From assembly GCF_021227995.1 (NCBI RefSeq), contig NZ_CP089301.1, positions 5,580,001 through 5,644,000 of the forward strand: a DNA stretch of 64,000 bases, in the 5' to 3' direction. Made by a program: the position numbers and the translations under genes. The notes under the pieces are model-generated. The model had not been told where the DNA came from, did no database searches, and saw only the letters and a list, made by a program, of their open reading frames with translations. Positions 52,760 to 61,218 of the stretch are shown here, one piece after another. This DNA is from Novosphingobium kaempferiae (GTDB lineage Bacteria; Pseudomonadota; Alphaproteobacteria; Sphingomonadales; Sphingomonadaceae). Positions within the stretch are counted from its first letter, which is position 1. Every line of letters begins with the position of its first letter.

Positions 52760-53986
52760 CCGAATATACTGCAACGGATTGACCGGCACACCGTCGCGCC
52801 GCAGTTCCACCATGACGCGTGGGTCTCGCGGGCCGGTCACACCGATAGGTGAGCCCGCCACCACCCGCTCACCCACGGTGACGTCCAGCCGCGCAAGGCC
52901 CGTGATGAGCGAGGTCCAGCCACCGTCGTGCTCGACGATGACGATGCTCTGGAAGCCCCGATAAGGCCCCGCGAACGCCACCCGCCCCGACGCCGGGGAC
53001 ACCGCCTGCGCATGATCGCGCGGCGCCATGACCAGCCCGTTAGACCGCGCCTGCCCCGGCGCATCCTCGCCGAAGCCGGTGAGCAGGCGACCGGTCACGG
53101 GCAGCATGTAGCTCGCCAGTCCCTCGGGTAGCGGGGTGAACTGGCCCGCGCCGATGACCTGCGCATCCTCCGGTCGGGCGGGGCGCATGATCGGCCCTGG
53201 AAGTGCTGCGAGCTCTGCGCGGAGTTCACCCTGACGCCCGACTTCGCGCACCAGATCGCCAAGGTCGCGCGCCTTTTCAGCGAGCGCCAAGGCGCGCTCG
53301 CTCTCGCGCGCGGCGATCCCGCTCGCCTCGCGGCCCTCCAGCCGCTGGCGCGATTCAATCCCGGCAAGCTGCTGGCGGCGCTGCTGCATCTGGCCCTGCG
53401 CCTGTGCGAGCCCGGCCGCAGCCGCCTTGGCCTGCTGCTCCAGCGCCCGTCCGCGCTCGATCTCTGCCCTGAGCGAGCGGGTACGCCGCTCCACCTCCGG
53501 CAGCATCGTATCGAGCAGCGCGCGCATGTAGACGGTGTCCTGCACCGAGCCGGGGCGTAGCAGCGCCAGCAGCGGAGGCCGCCGCGACAGGCGCTGCAGC
53601 GAGCCCGTCAGTCGTGCCAGAGGCCCCTGCTTTTCAGCCAGTTGCGCGCGCAGCCCCGCGCGCTGCGAAGCGATCAGCCGCATCTGCGCGCGTTCGGCGG
53701 CGATCTGGGCGTCCATTTCCTGAATCCGCGCGGCGACGGCAGCAGCCTCTCGTGCGGTGGTCTCGGCCTGTTCACCGACCTGCCTTGCACGCGCTTCCAG
53801 CTTTTCCGCGCGCCTGCCCGCCAGCGCTCCTTCACGCCGCGCGGCGATCATCTCCTGCCGCGCCTGAGCCGCGTCCACCGCCGGATCGAGCACAGCCAGC
53901 CCGCCCGCCTGCGTGAGCGCATGCGTGGCGAACCCGGCTATACCGAGCGACGCAAGGATCAGCGCTGTACGGGAAAAAGGCTTCAC
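52751..53986 (-). CDS. EnvC-like degenerate LytM protein (murein hydrolase activator)
   Basis: 411 residues from a GTG at 53986, with an N-terminal signal (TALILASLGIAGFATHALTQA). Residues ~35-270 form long coiled coils (ARREGALAGRRAEKLEARARQ, QIAAERAQMRLIASQRAGLRAQL). The C-terminal ~120 residues are a peptidase M23/LytM fold. The catalytic pattern is lost: the expected HxxxD and HxHFE positions read as PRDHAQAV and RVMVELRR. That is the EnvC condition, an inactive LytM that activates amidases during cell division, so this is an activator rather than an enzyme. No ftsEX neighbour is visible. Confidence 0.85.
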   Translation of the reverse strand: MKPFSRTALILASLGIAGFATHALTQAGGLAVLDPAVDAAQARQEMIAARREGALAGRRAEKLEARARQVGEQAETTAREAAAVAARIQEMDAQIAAERAQMRLIASQRAGLRAQLAEKQGPLARLTGSLQRLSRRPPLLALLRPGSVQDTVYMRALLDTMLPEVERRTRSLRAEIERGRALEQQAKAAAAGLAQAQGQMQQRRQQLAGIESRQRLEGREASGIAARESERALALAEKARDLGDLVREVGRQGELRAELAALPGPIMRPARPEDAQVIGAGQFTPLPEGLASYMLPVTGRLLTGFGEDAPGQARSNGLVMAPRDHAQAVSPASGRVAFAGPYRGFQSIVIVEHDGGWTSLITGLARLDVTVGERVVAGSPIGVTGPRDPRVMVELRRDGVPVNPLQYIRSL

Positions 53987-54077
53987 GATGCGGTGTTAGG
54001 CCAGCGCGAGTCAGCCGGGAAGAGAGGAAATGCGACAGCCCCCCTTCCCACGCTTGCCCCGACGAAGGGCGGAAAAT

Positions 54078-54665
54078 TCAGGCCCGAAACCCCTCGGCCA
54101 TCAGCCTGAAGGCATCGACGGCCCTCGGCAGTGTCGCCAGCGGGTCTTCGCTGGCCGCAACCCACAAGGCCGCATTGAGCGCCGCGCCGCACAGCAGGCG
54201 GGCGGCGGCCTCGACGTCGACCGCCTTCATCGTTCCATCGGCAACGAGTTGCGCAACCGCCTGTTTCGTCGCCTCCAGACAGGCGTTCTGGCTGGGCCAA
54301 TGTGACGGATCGCCGAGGAACGCCGGACCGTCGAGCAGGACGATACGGCGCACCTCGGGGTCCAGCGCCATTTCGATATAGGCGGCCCCCTCCGCCAAAA
54401 GCTCGTCCCACAGAGAGCCAGCATCCCCGGCAGCAGCCCGGGCGCGGGTCGCCATCTCGCTATCGACTTGCGCGACGACGGCAGCGAGCAGCCCCTTCTT
54501 GTCGCCGAAGTTGTGATAGAGCGCGCCGCGCGTCAGGCCCACAGATGCGGTCAGTTCGTCCATCGATGCGGCCGCAAAGCCTTCGACGGCAAAAGCCTTT
54601 CGCCCCGCCACCAGCAGCTTTGCTCGATTCTCCTCCATCGTTTTCGCGCGACTTCGGGCAGCCAT
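54078..54665 (-). CDS. TetR-family transcriptional repressor
   Basis: 195 residues from ATG 54665, with AAGGA seven bases upstream. N-terminal helix-turn-helix of TetR type: KTMEENRAKLLVAGRKAFAVEGFAAASMDELTASVGLTRGALYHNFGDKKGLLAAVV. The C-terminal ligand domain is of the TetR_C common in solvent- or xenobiotic-responsive members (LDPEVRRIVLLDGPAFLG). It is divergent from the RidA-like gene, and three near-identical palindromes lie between; it probably represses both. Confidence 0.92.
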   Translation of the reverse strand: MAARSRAKTMEENRAKLLVAGRKAFAVEGFAAASMDELTASVGLTRGALYHNFGDKKGLLAAVVAQVDSEMATRARAAAGDAGSLWDELLAEGAAYIEMALDPEVRRIVLLDGPAFLGDPSHWPSQNACLEATKQAVAQLVADGTMKAVDVEAAARLLCGAALNAALWVAASEDPLATLPRAVDAFRLMAEGFRA

Positions 54666-54683
54666 GAACCATCCTTCTTTCAA

Positions 54684-54744
54684 ATACGTGGCGTATGCGA
54701 CTTGACATACATGGCGTATGCCACATCTATATACGTAGCGTATG
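54684..54744. promoter_or_regulatory. Three tandem TetR operators over divergent promoter
   Basis: Three copies of the palindrome ATACGTAGCGTAT (consensus ATACRTRGCGTATG) at 54684-54697, 54707-54720 and 54731-54744, 23-24 bp apart. The copies straddle a good -35 TTGACA (54702-54707) with a weak -10 ATCTAT 17 bp later, which would drive the RidA-like gene at 54809. Binding would block this and the TetR promoter. Confidence 0.75.
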
Positions 54745-54808
54745 TGAAAGGAAAGGGATGGCCGGTCGGTCCGCCCCAGATCCCGCAATTTCGAAAAGGA
54801 GATAATCC

Positions 54809-55201
54809 ATGGCCAAGCGCCAAGCCGTATTCCCCGAAGGTCGCCATGAGCTTTACGCGAACCATGCCTACTCGGCAGCGATCCGATCAGGCGACCTACT
54901 GTTCGTCTCAGGGCAAGTAGGGAGCCGCACGGACGGCTCGCCGGAGCCTGATTACGCGGCGCAGGTCCGGCTCGCCTTCGCCAATCTGGAAGCGACGCTC
55001 AAAGCCGCAGGATGCGGACTGGACGACATCGTCGATGTGACGAGCTTCCATACCGATCCGGAAAAGCAGTTCGATACCTTCATGGCCGTGAAGGCGGAGG
55101 TCTTCCCGGAACAGCCCTACCCAAACTGGACGGCCATAGGCGTGAACTGGCTGGCGGGCTTCGATTTCGAGATCAAGGTGATCGCCCGTATTCCCGGATG
55201 A
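54809..55201 (+). CDS. RidA-family protein lacking the catalytic Arg
   Basis: 130 residues, small YjgF/RidA fold: AAIRSGDLLFVSGQVGSRTDGSPEPDYAAQVRLAFANLEATLKAAGCGLDDIVDVTSFHTD. In active enamine deaminases the C-terminal motif has PxRT with the catalytic arginine; here it reads YPNWTAIGV, Trp in place of Arg. It is therefore a non-canonical Rid member of unknown activity. It is expressed from the TetR-controlled promoter and has an AAAGGAG site before the ATG. Confidence 0.88.
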   Translation: MAKRQAVFPEGRHELYANHAYSAAIRSGDLLFVSGQVGSRTDGSPEPDYAAQVRLAFANLEATLKAAGCGLDDIVDVTSFHTDPEKQFDTFMAVKAEVFPEQPYPNWTAIGVNWLAGFDFEIKVIARIPG

Positions 55202-55266
55202 TGGGGCCAATCCGACCTGCGATCACCAACCCCCCCCGGGCTGGGAAAGAAGAGGGATTGCGACTA

Positions 55267-55836
55267 ATGATCGCAGCCATGCACCGGCTCATCCTGCTCG
55301 TCGCCGCAACGGCACTCTCCCACCCCGCGCATGCGCAGAGTGTGCTGGAAACCGGCTTCAACGGCGCCCTGAAGGGGTGCGAGGAGTGGGTGCTGAACCC
55401 CGCCAGTTGGGAAAGCGGGAGCGAGCCCTTCGTTTCGAGCACCGGGCTCGGCAACCAGATTGGAGCGGTCGATCGCGTCGAGGAGATCAACCTTCCGCCT
55501 ACGGCGTTGCGGGCAGGCAACCATTACTGGCGCATCAATTCAACCACAGATGCGGGGTATGTTCTGGTCACTTCGGATCGGTTGCCGATGTGCCACGTCA
55601 CCGGAGGCGGTGCAGCAGATCTTCAACCGCCTGTGGAAGCTGTGCTCAGCGCTCCGGAATTCGGCAAGCGCTGGGAAAAACTCGGTAGCACCGTGCGCGG
55701 GGACATGGTGTCGACACAGTTCAGAAGTCGGGTCGACCCGGCATTCTCGATGGTGATCAGCCGTGCAAAGGCGCCGGGACAAAGCACGGATCGCGTGCAG
55801 GTCATCGCCACGGCGACTTACGCGTTGAGCAGATAG
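55267..55836 (+). CDS. Secreted protein of unknown function
   Basis: 189 residues from ATG 55267 (a later ATG is at 55279), signal peptide HRLILLVAATALSHPAHAQ. The mature protein has two cysteines (GCEEWV, MCHVTG) that could form a disulfide and a beta-rich pattern; no family recognised. The gene follows the RidA-like gene by 65 bp and may share its promoter. Confidence 0.7.
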   Translation: MIAAMHRLILLVAATALSHPAHAQSVLETGFNGALKGCEEWVLNPASWESGSEPFVSSTGLGNQIGAVDRVEEINLPPTALRAGNHYWRINSTTDAGYVLVTSDRLPMCHVTGGGAADLQPPVEAVLSAPEFGKRWEKLGSTVRGDMVSTQFRSRVDPAFSMVISRAKAPGQSTDRVQVIATATYALSR

Positions 55837-55847
55837 AGCCGTCTTGC

Positions 55848-56228
55848 TCAGCGTGGATGCCGGGCGGCCAGTGCAATCCCCGCAAGGTTCTGCTCGCGCC
55901 TGATCCAGCGGATGCGCGAGGGTGCGACCTCTGCCGCAAGGGCCAGGAACCGGGCCGCGTGAGGCTGCGAGCCCTGTCCATGCTGCAAGGCCCGGTTCGC
56001 CTGCCGGATCACTTCCACGGCGTCACCAATCAGTTCGACTTCGGTAAGACCCTGATCGCGGCAGACTTCCAGGGCGCGGATCAGTGCCAGCCATTCGGCG
56101 TCGCTGTTCGAGCCGGAGCCGCAATCCTCGAAGATGTGCGCAACGCCCCGCACCACCACCGCGGCCTCGATCGGGCCGGGGTTGGGGCGGCAGCCGCCGT
56201 CGAAGAACACCTTCAGCCTGCGCACCAC
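55848..56228 (-). CDS. RNase H-fold protein with altered fourth acidic position
   Basis: 126 residues from a GTG at 56228. RNase HI fold: KVFFDGGCRPNPGPIEAAVV (first Asp), the Glu in NSDAEWLALIRALEVC and the Asp in VELIGDAVEVIRQANRAL. The closing motif, normally HNxxAD with the fourth acidic residue, reads EQNLAGIALAARH, Gly for Asp. Activity may be reduced, though some RNases H tolerate this. The gene begins ten bases after the rlmH stop and may be in its operon. Confidence 0.82.
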   Translation of the reverse strand: MVRRLKVFFDGGCRPNPGPIEAAVVVRGVAHIFEDCGSGSNSDAEWLALIRALEVCRDQGLTEVELIGDAVEVIRQANRALQHGQGSQPHAARFLALAAEVAPSRIRWIRREQNLAGIALAARHPR

Positions 56229-56237
56229 GTCGCTTGC

Positions 56238-56663
56238 TCACCCGGATCGATGGTACGGATGGCCGGACAGGATCGCGGTGGCGCGCCAGAGCTGCTCGGC
56301 CAGCATCGCGCGCGCCATCATGTGCGGCCACGTCATGCGGCCGAAACAGAGGAGGTGGTCCGCCTGCGCACGGGCCTCGTCACCATGGCCATCAGCCGCG
56401 CCGATCAGGAAGCGGCATTCGCGAACGCCCTCGTCCCGCCAGCGGCCGAGCAGCGCGGCGAACTCTTCCGAGCTCATCGCCTTGCCCCGCTCGTCGAGCA
56501 AGACTTCGCGGACCGGGGTATGGGCGGGAGGAGGCACCTTGCCGCCCGTGTCGGGCAGCTCGCTGTGCCGGAACGGCCAGGAGATGCGCTTTGCATAGCG
56601 GTCCAGCAGCTCACCCTCAGGCGAACGGCCGATCTTTCCGCGGGCAATGATGTGCAGCAGCAT
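56238..56663 (-). CDS. rlmH: 23S rRNA pseudouridine-1915 N3-methyltransferase RlmH
   Basis: 141 residues, SPOUT fold. LLHIIARGKIGRSPEGELLDRYAKRI at the start, then LDERGKAMSSEEFAALL, FLIGAADGHGDEARAQADHLLCFG and the ending LWRATAILSGHPYHRSG with the conserved HPYHR. Methylates pseudouridine 1915 on the ribosome. Follows rsfS as in many bacteria. Confidence 0.95.
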   Translation of the reverse strand: MLLHIIARGKIGRSPEGELLDRYAKRISWPFRHSELPDTGGKVPPPAHTPVREVLLDERGKAMSSEEFAALLGRWRDEGVRECRFLIGAADGHGDEARAQADHLLCFGRMTWPHMMARAMLAEQLWRATAILSGHPYHRSG

Positions 56664-56776
56664 GATTTTCTAGCGCAATCGGGCCAGGAACGCGGGGACG
56701 GAGCAGGACCCCCGCGTGATTTCCTTTCGATTTTCCGGCCACCGTCGCGACCGGAGGATCATCCTCTAGGCGGAGA

Positions 56777-57178
56777 TCAGGCCGCCCCGGACGGGCCGTC
56801 GAAGCCCCACATCCGCTCGAGGTTGTAGAAGGTGCGCACTTCGGGACGGAACAGGTGGACGACCACGCTGCCCGCATCGACGAGCACCCAGTCGGCCGCC
56901 GGAAGGCCTTCGATACGCGGATGGCCGAAGCCGTTTTCCTTCAGTCGCTCGCCAAGTTTCTGCGCCATCGAGGCGACCTGGCGGGTCGAACGGCCCGAAG
57001 CGATCACCATGAAGTCGGCGATGCTCGATTTGCCGTCGAGGTCGATCGTCACCAGTTCCTGCGCCTGATCGTCGTCGAGCGACGAGAGGACGAGGTTGAG
57101 CAACGGATCATCGCTTTCGATCAGCGTCGGAAGCGGGGTGGCGCCGGTTGATTCCGGCTGTAGTTCTGCCTGTGGCAT
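56777..57178 (-). CDS. rsfS: Ribosome silencing factor RsfS
   Basis: 133 residues. Binds the large subunit protein L14 to block subunit joining under starvation. The ~20-residue N-terminal extension is followed by SSLDDDQAQELVTIDLDGKSSIADFMVIASGRSTRQVASMAQKLGERLK and AADWVLVDAGSVVVHLFRPEVRTFYNLERMW. AAAGGAG lies about 15 bases before the ATG. Between nadD and rlmH, the usual order. Confidence 0.95.
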   Translation of the reverse strand: MPQAELQPESTGATPLPTLIESDDPLLNLVLSSLDDDQAQELVTIDLDGKSSIADFMVIASGRSTRQVASMAQKLGERLKENGFGHPRIEGLPAADWVLVDAGSVVVHLFRPEVRTFYNLERMWGFDGPSGAA

Positions 57179-57291
57179 CTTGGTTGGGTTCTGCTCCTTT
57201 CAAAACCGACCGGACAGGATGGAAACCACCCTGCCGCGTTCGATCGTCTGCCGTGTAAGCCGGATATGCGGGAAAGAGGCCGAAAGGCCAG

Positions 57292-57990
57292 TCATTCCGC
57301 CGTCCCGGGGATCATGTGGAACGTGACTGCGTCACGCGAAGGTCGATTTCCGAACCTTCGTGCCCAGTCGGGATCGGCCTGGCGTATCGCCGTTGCCGAC
57401 CGCGTATCGGGGTCGAATCGCAATGTCACCAGCGCAGGTGCGCTCCACCTTTCCGGACCGCGAAGGCTGGTCAGGGGTCTCCGGAAGCGCCCCAGCCAGG
57501 CCATCGCGGGGCTCGCGAGGGCAGCGCCATCATACCCCGGACGCGCGATCACCGCAATCGGCATGAGTCGTGCCAGTGTCCGCCAGTCCTTCCAGCGATG
57601 CAACTGGGCGAGGTTGTCTGCCCCCATGAGCCACACGAAGCGCCGCTTGGGGTAGCGTTTGAGCAGGGCTTTGAGAGTATCGACGGTGAACCGGGTGCCC
57701 AGTTCACGCTCGATCGCCGTGGCCCAGATTCGCGCTCTTCGCGCCTGTCGTTGCGCCGAACCCACCCTTGCGGTGAGCGGGGCCATTCCGGTGCTCGGTT
57801 TGAGCGGGTTGCCGGGCGAGACCAGCCACCATGCTTCGTCCAATGCGAGCGCCTCGATCGCGAAAAGCGTGATCCGCCGGTGCCCGCCATGCGCCGGGTT
57901 GAAGCTGCCGCCGAGCAGCCCCGTCACGGGGCCGGGGCGAGATCTGGCCGGTTTCAGGGGCGCGCCTGCCCGGTGCCGCGGACCTGCCAC
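57292..57990 (-). CDS. nadD: Nicotinate-nucleotide adenylyltransferase NadD
   Basis: About 232 residues from ATG 57990; a later GTG at 57927 is possible. NAD biosynthesis. GLLGGSFNPAHGGHRRITLFA contains the nucleotidyl-transferase HxGH motif; WLVSPGNPLKP, FVWLMGADNLAQLHRWKDW and the C-terminal SATAIRQAD (ISSTxIR equivalent) agree. Its start lies inside the end of proA (37-bp overlap). Confidence 0.94.
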   Translation of the reverse strand: MAGPRHRAGAPLKPARSRPGPVTGLLGGSFNPAHGGHRRITLFAIEALALDEAWWLVSPGNPLKPSTGMAPLTARVGSAQRQARRARIWATAIERELGTRFTVDTLKALLKRYPKRRFVWLMGADNLAQLHRWKDWRTLARLMPIAVIARPGYDGAALASPAMAWLGRFRRPLTSLRGPERWSAPALVTLRFDPDTRSATAIRQADPDWARRFGNRPSRDAVTFHMIPGTAE

Positions 57991-59243
57991 TTGTAGGTCG
58001 TCAGGCCTTCGAGCGCCACCGGACCGCGCGCATGCAGCCGGCCGGTGGCTATGCCGATCTCTGCACCGAGGCCGAACTCGCCGCCGTCGGCGAACTGGCT
58101 GGAGGCGTTGACCATGACGATCGCGCTGTCGACTTCGGCAAGAAAGCGCTCGGCGGTTTCGGCGTCGTCGGTAACGATGGCCTCGGTGTGGTGCGAGGAA
58201 TGCGTAGCGATATGCTCCAGCGCCGGTTCGATTCCATCTACGACAGCGACTGCCAGCACGGCATCGAGATATTCGGTATCCCAGTCCTCGTCCGTGGCTG
58301 GCAGGACGCGCGGATCGAGCGCCTGCGCGCGGGCATCGCCGCGCAGCTCGCAGCCCGCATCGAGCAGGCCTGCGACGACCGATTCGCTCTCGGGGAACTG
58401 CGTGTCGAGCAGCAGCGTCTCCATTGCCCCGCAGATGCCGGTGCGGCGCATCTTGGCGTTCAGCGTGAGCTTGCGCGCCATTTCCGCATCGGCGGCAGCA
58501 TGAACATACGTGTGGCAGATGCCGTCGAGATGCGCGAGCACGGGCACGCGCGCATCGGCCTGCACGCGTGCGACGAGGCTCTTGCCGCCGCGCGGGACGA
58601 TCATGTCGATCAGCCCCGCAGCCGTCAGCATCGCGCCGACGACGGCACGGTCCTGCGTCGGGATGAGCTGGATCGCGGCTTCGGGCAGGCCGACGCTCGC
58701 CAGCCCCCTGGCAAAGGCTGCGCGGATGGCGCGGTTGGAATTCAGGGCCTCGCTCCCGCCGCGCAGCATCACCGCATTGCCCGAGCGCAGGCAGAGAGCA
58801 GCGGCGTCGGCGGTAACGTTGGGACGGCTTTCGTAGATGATGCCGATCAGCCCGATCGGGATGCGAACGCGCGAAAGCCTGAGGCCGTTGGGGCGCTCGC
58901 TGGCGGCGATAACTTCGCCGACCGGATCAGGCAGGTTCGCGACCTGATCCACGGCGTCAGCGATTCCCGCAAGGCGCGCGGGATCGAGCCGAAGGCGGTC
59001 GAGCATCGCGCCGGACAATCCCTTCGCTTCACCAGCAGCGATATCCTGCGCGTTGGCGGCGAGAATCTCACCTTCCGCGTCACGCAGCGCCGTGGCGGCA
59101 GCTCGCAGCGCCCCGGCCTTCTCGGCATCGGTCAGCTTCGCGAGGACGCGCTGGGCCGCGCGACCGTCACGGGCGAGCTGTTCGACCAGCGCCTCGGGCG
59201 AGAGGGCTGCGGGTTCGGCGATCAGGGTGCTCTGCTCGGTCAT
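57954..59243 (-). CDS. proA: Gamma-glutamyl phosphate reductase ProA
   Basis: 429 residues from ATG 59243; an upstream ATG at 59261 would add six. Second step of proline synthesis, aldehyde dehydrogenase fold. VRIPIGLIGIIYESRPNVTADAAALCLRSGNAVMLRGG, the catalytic Cys in MRRTGICGAMETLLLD, and VNASSQFADGGEFGLGAEIGIATGRLHARGPVALEGLTTYKW. Followed by nadD in an overlapping arrangement. Confidence 0.96.
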   Translation of the reverse strand: MTEQSTLIAEPAALSPEALVEQLARDGRAAQRVLAKLTDAEKAGALRAAATALRDAEGEILAANAQDIAAGEAKGLSGAMLDRLRLDPARLAGIADAVDQVANLPDPVGEVIAASERPNGLRLSRVRIPIGLIGIIYESRPNVTADAAALCLRSGNAVMLRGGSEALNSNRAIRAAFARGLASVGLPEAAIQLIPTQDRAVVGAMLTAAGLIDMIVPRGGKSLVARVQADARVPVLAHLDGICHTYVHAAADAEMARKLTLNAKMRRTGICGAMETLLLDTQFPESESVVAGLLDAGCELRGDARAQALDPRVLPATDEDWDTEYLDAVLAVAVVDGIEPALEHIATHSSHHTEAIVTDDAETAERFLAEVDSAIVMVNASSQFADGGEFGLGAEIGIATGRLHARGPVALEGLTTYKWQVRGTGQARP

Positions 59244-59261
59244 GGGAAGCGGGACTATCAT

Positions 59262-59487
59262 CGCAGCGTGCAGTTGTCACCGGATTGCAAGGCGCCCGAA
59301 CAGGCGTTTGCAATCGATTCGCCTGCCGATTTTTACCGCATTTCGGCAAGGTTCCTCAACTCGCCGCGAGTCCATATCGACTCGCCCCGATTCCGCAGAG
59401 GTTCACGTTCAGCCGATTCGCCTTGGTAACTTCCCGCTGCTAACTGCCCGGCCCGGGACTGAGACATAGATTTCAAGCGGGGTCGTT
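59262..59487. other. Divergent gap before LytM peptidase gene
   Basis: A 226-bp region between proA and the plus-strand peptidase gene. No open frame of note and no repeat seen; it should hold the promoters of both. Confidence 0.3.
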
Positions 59488-60642
59488 TTGCCTTCCAAGT
59501 CAGCCGAGGCGCTGCTTCAGCGCCTCCGGACCATGTTCGCTGACCGCGAGTTCATCATGCGGTCGCAGGGACAGGTTCGTTTCATCCGCGTTTCCTCGCG
59601 GGCACAGAAGATGGCCGCAGGAGCCGCAGTCGGCGTGCTCGGAATGTGGGCCGCATCGGTGGGCGCGCTTGCGCTCTCGCAGGTTTCCACCGGCAGCGAA
59701 AGCGCCGCACTCGCCAAGCGCGCGGCCAACGTCGCCAAGGCCGAACAGAACGTTGCACAGTACCGCGAGAACGTCGATACCGTCGCAGCCGATCTCGCCC
59801 GCCGCCAGAAATTCATCGAGCAGGTGGTCGATGCTCATATCCAGGAACTGCCCGAGCAGTCCGGCGAGGCGCAACCGACTGCGCAGACCGATGCAACCGT
59901 GAAGAAGGTCAGCGCCGCGATTCCCGGTGCCGGTGCTCTCGCCCAGATCGAGGCCGAGCAGCTCGCTCTTGTAGACCGTCTCACCCGCTATGCCGACCAG
60001 CGCTCCGATGCCGCGATGGCCTCGATCCGCAAGCTCGGCCTCAATCCCAACGCGATGATCTCCCGCGCTCGCATGGCCGAGGGTGGCCCGCTGGTGAAGC
60101 TCGCCACCGGAGCCGATGGCAGCGTCGATCCGCGCTTCGTGAAGATGGGCCGCAGCCTGTCGCGCATGGATGCGCTGGAGAACGGCCTCGCCTCGATCCC
60201 GCAGGTGAGCCCGGCGCATGTCGCCTACGTCTCATCCAGCTACGGCTATCGTTCGGACCCGTTCACCGGCGGCGCGGCGTTCCACGCCGGGCTCGATTTT
60301 CCCGGACCGATGGGCTCGCCGATCTATGCGGCCGCTCAGGGCCGCGTGACTTTCGTCGGGCAGAAGTCGGGCTACGGCAACTGCATCGAGGTGACGCACG
60401 GCAACGGGTTGATGACCCGCTACGGGCACCTTTCCGGCTTCCGCACCCGCGTGGGACAGGAAGTCGAAGCCGGGGCGCTGATCGGTGCGATGGGAAGCAC
60501 CGGCCGCTCGACGGGACCGCATCTGCACTTCGAGGTGCGCGTGAACGACCGTCCGGTCAATCCGCGCCCGTTCCTCGAAGCGGCACGAAATCAGGGGGCA
60601 AGCATCCAGGGAAACAACGGGGCCCAGAGGGAGAACCACTGA
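59488..60642 (+). CDS. LytM/M23 peptidoglycan peptidase
   Basis: 384 residues from a TTG at 59488 (GGGG leader; ATG 59533 is an alternative). A single N-terminal membrane helix (MAAGAAVGVLGMWAASVGALAL), a coiled region to about residue 200, then an M23 domain with the full metal set: HAGLDFPGPMGSPIYAA (His, Asp) and STGPHLHFEVRVN (HxH). It should cut peptide crosslinks in the cell wall. The bactofilin gene follows after two bases, a pairing known to link cell-wall cutting to shape. Confidence 0.92.
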   Translation: MPSKSAEALLQRLRTMFADREFIMRSQGQVRFIRVSSRAQKMAAGAAVGVLGMWAASVGALALSQVSTGSESAALAKRAANVAKAEQNVAQYRENVDTVAADLARRQKFIEQVVDAHIQELPEQSGEAQPTAQTDATVKKVSAAIPGAGALAQIEAEQLALVDRLTRYADQRSDAAMASIRKLGLNPNAMISRARMAEGGPLVKLATGADGSVDPRFVKMGRSLSRMDALENGLASIPQVSPAHVAYVSSSYGYRSDPFTGGAAFHAGLDFPGPMGSPIYAAAQGRVTFVGQKSGYGNCIEVTHGNGLMTRYGHLSGFRTRVGQEVEAGALIGAMGSTGRSTGPHLHFEVRVNDRPVNPRPFLEAARNQGASIQGNNGAQRENH

Positions 60643-60643
60643 C

Positions 60644-61120
60644 ATGGCCAAGGCCTTCATAAGCTCGCGTGCGAGCATCAACAGTTCCAGCTTCTCGATG
60701 CTGGGGAGCGACACCGCCATCACCGGCGACATCTCGGCAAGCGCCGACCTGCACGTCGACGGCTGCGTCAACGGCGACATTTCCTGCAGTTCGCTCGTCC
60801 AGGGCGAGGGCAGCGAGATCACCGGCGCGGTGCGGGCCGAATCGGTTCGGATTGCCGGACTTGTGCGCGGCGCGGTTGCGGCGCGCGACGTCGTGATCCT
60901 CAAGACCGCGCGGATCGAGGGTGACGTGTCCTACGACACGCTGACCATCGAGCAGGGCGCGCGTCTGGAAGGGCGCCTGACTCCGCACGGCGGGCAGCAT
61001 CCGCCAGCGATTGCGCGACTGCCAGCCTCTGCGCCTGCAAAGGCGGAGGCCGCCAAGGTCGAGGCCGTTCAGGCCGAGCCCGTCGAGGGCGAACTGGACC
61101 TGCCTTCCGCGGCAGAGTGA
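60644..61120 (+). CDS. Bactofilin (polymer-forming cytoskeletal protein)
   Basis: 158 residues. A right-handed beta-helix core: FSMLGSDTAITGDISASADLHVDGCVNGDISCSSLVQGEGSEITGAVRAESVRIAGLVRGAVAARDVVILKTARIEGDVSYDTLTIEQGARLEG. A disordered tail is rich in Ala, Glu and Pro. Forms filaments under the inner membrane that localise wall enzymes. Coupled to the M23 peptidase. Confidence 0.94.
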   Translation: MAKAFISSRASINSSSFSMLGSDTAITGDISASADLHVDGCVNGDISCSSLVQGEGSEITGAVRAESVRIAGLVRGAVAARDVVILKTARIEGDVSYDTLTIEQGARLEGRLTPHGGQHPPAIARLPASAPAKAEAAKVEAVQAEPVEGELDLPSAAE

Positions 61121-61161
61121 GTCCCGGACCGGCGGGTCTTCCATGATCGTTTCGGGCACGA

Positions 61162-61198
61162 AAAAGGGGACATGGGAGCCGATCCCATGTCCCCTTTT
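61162..61198. terminator. Perfect bidirectional hairpin terminator
   Basis: A 16-bp perfect stem (AAAAGGGGACATGGGA with its complement) and a 5-base loop GCCGA, flanked by A-run and T-run. It lies between the bactofilin stop and the end of the converging TrcR-type gene, so it should stop transcription from both sides. Confidence 0.9.
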
Positions 61199-61218
61199 CG
61201 ATTCAGCCTCGGGCGATC

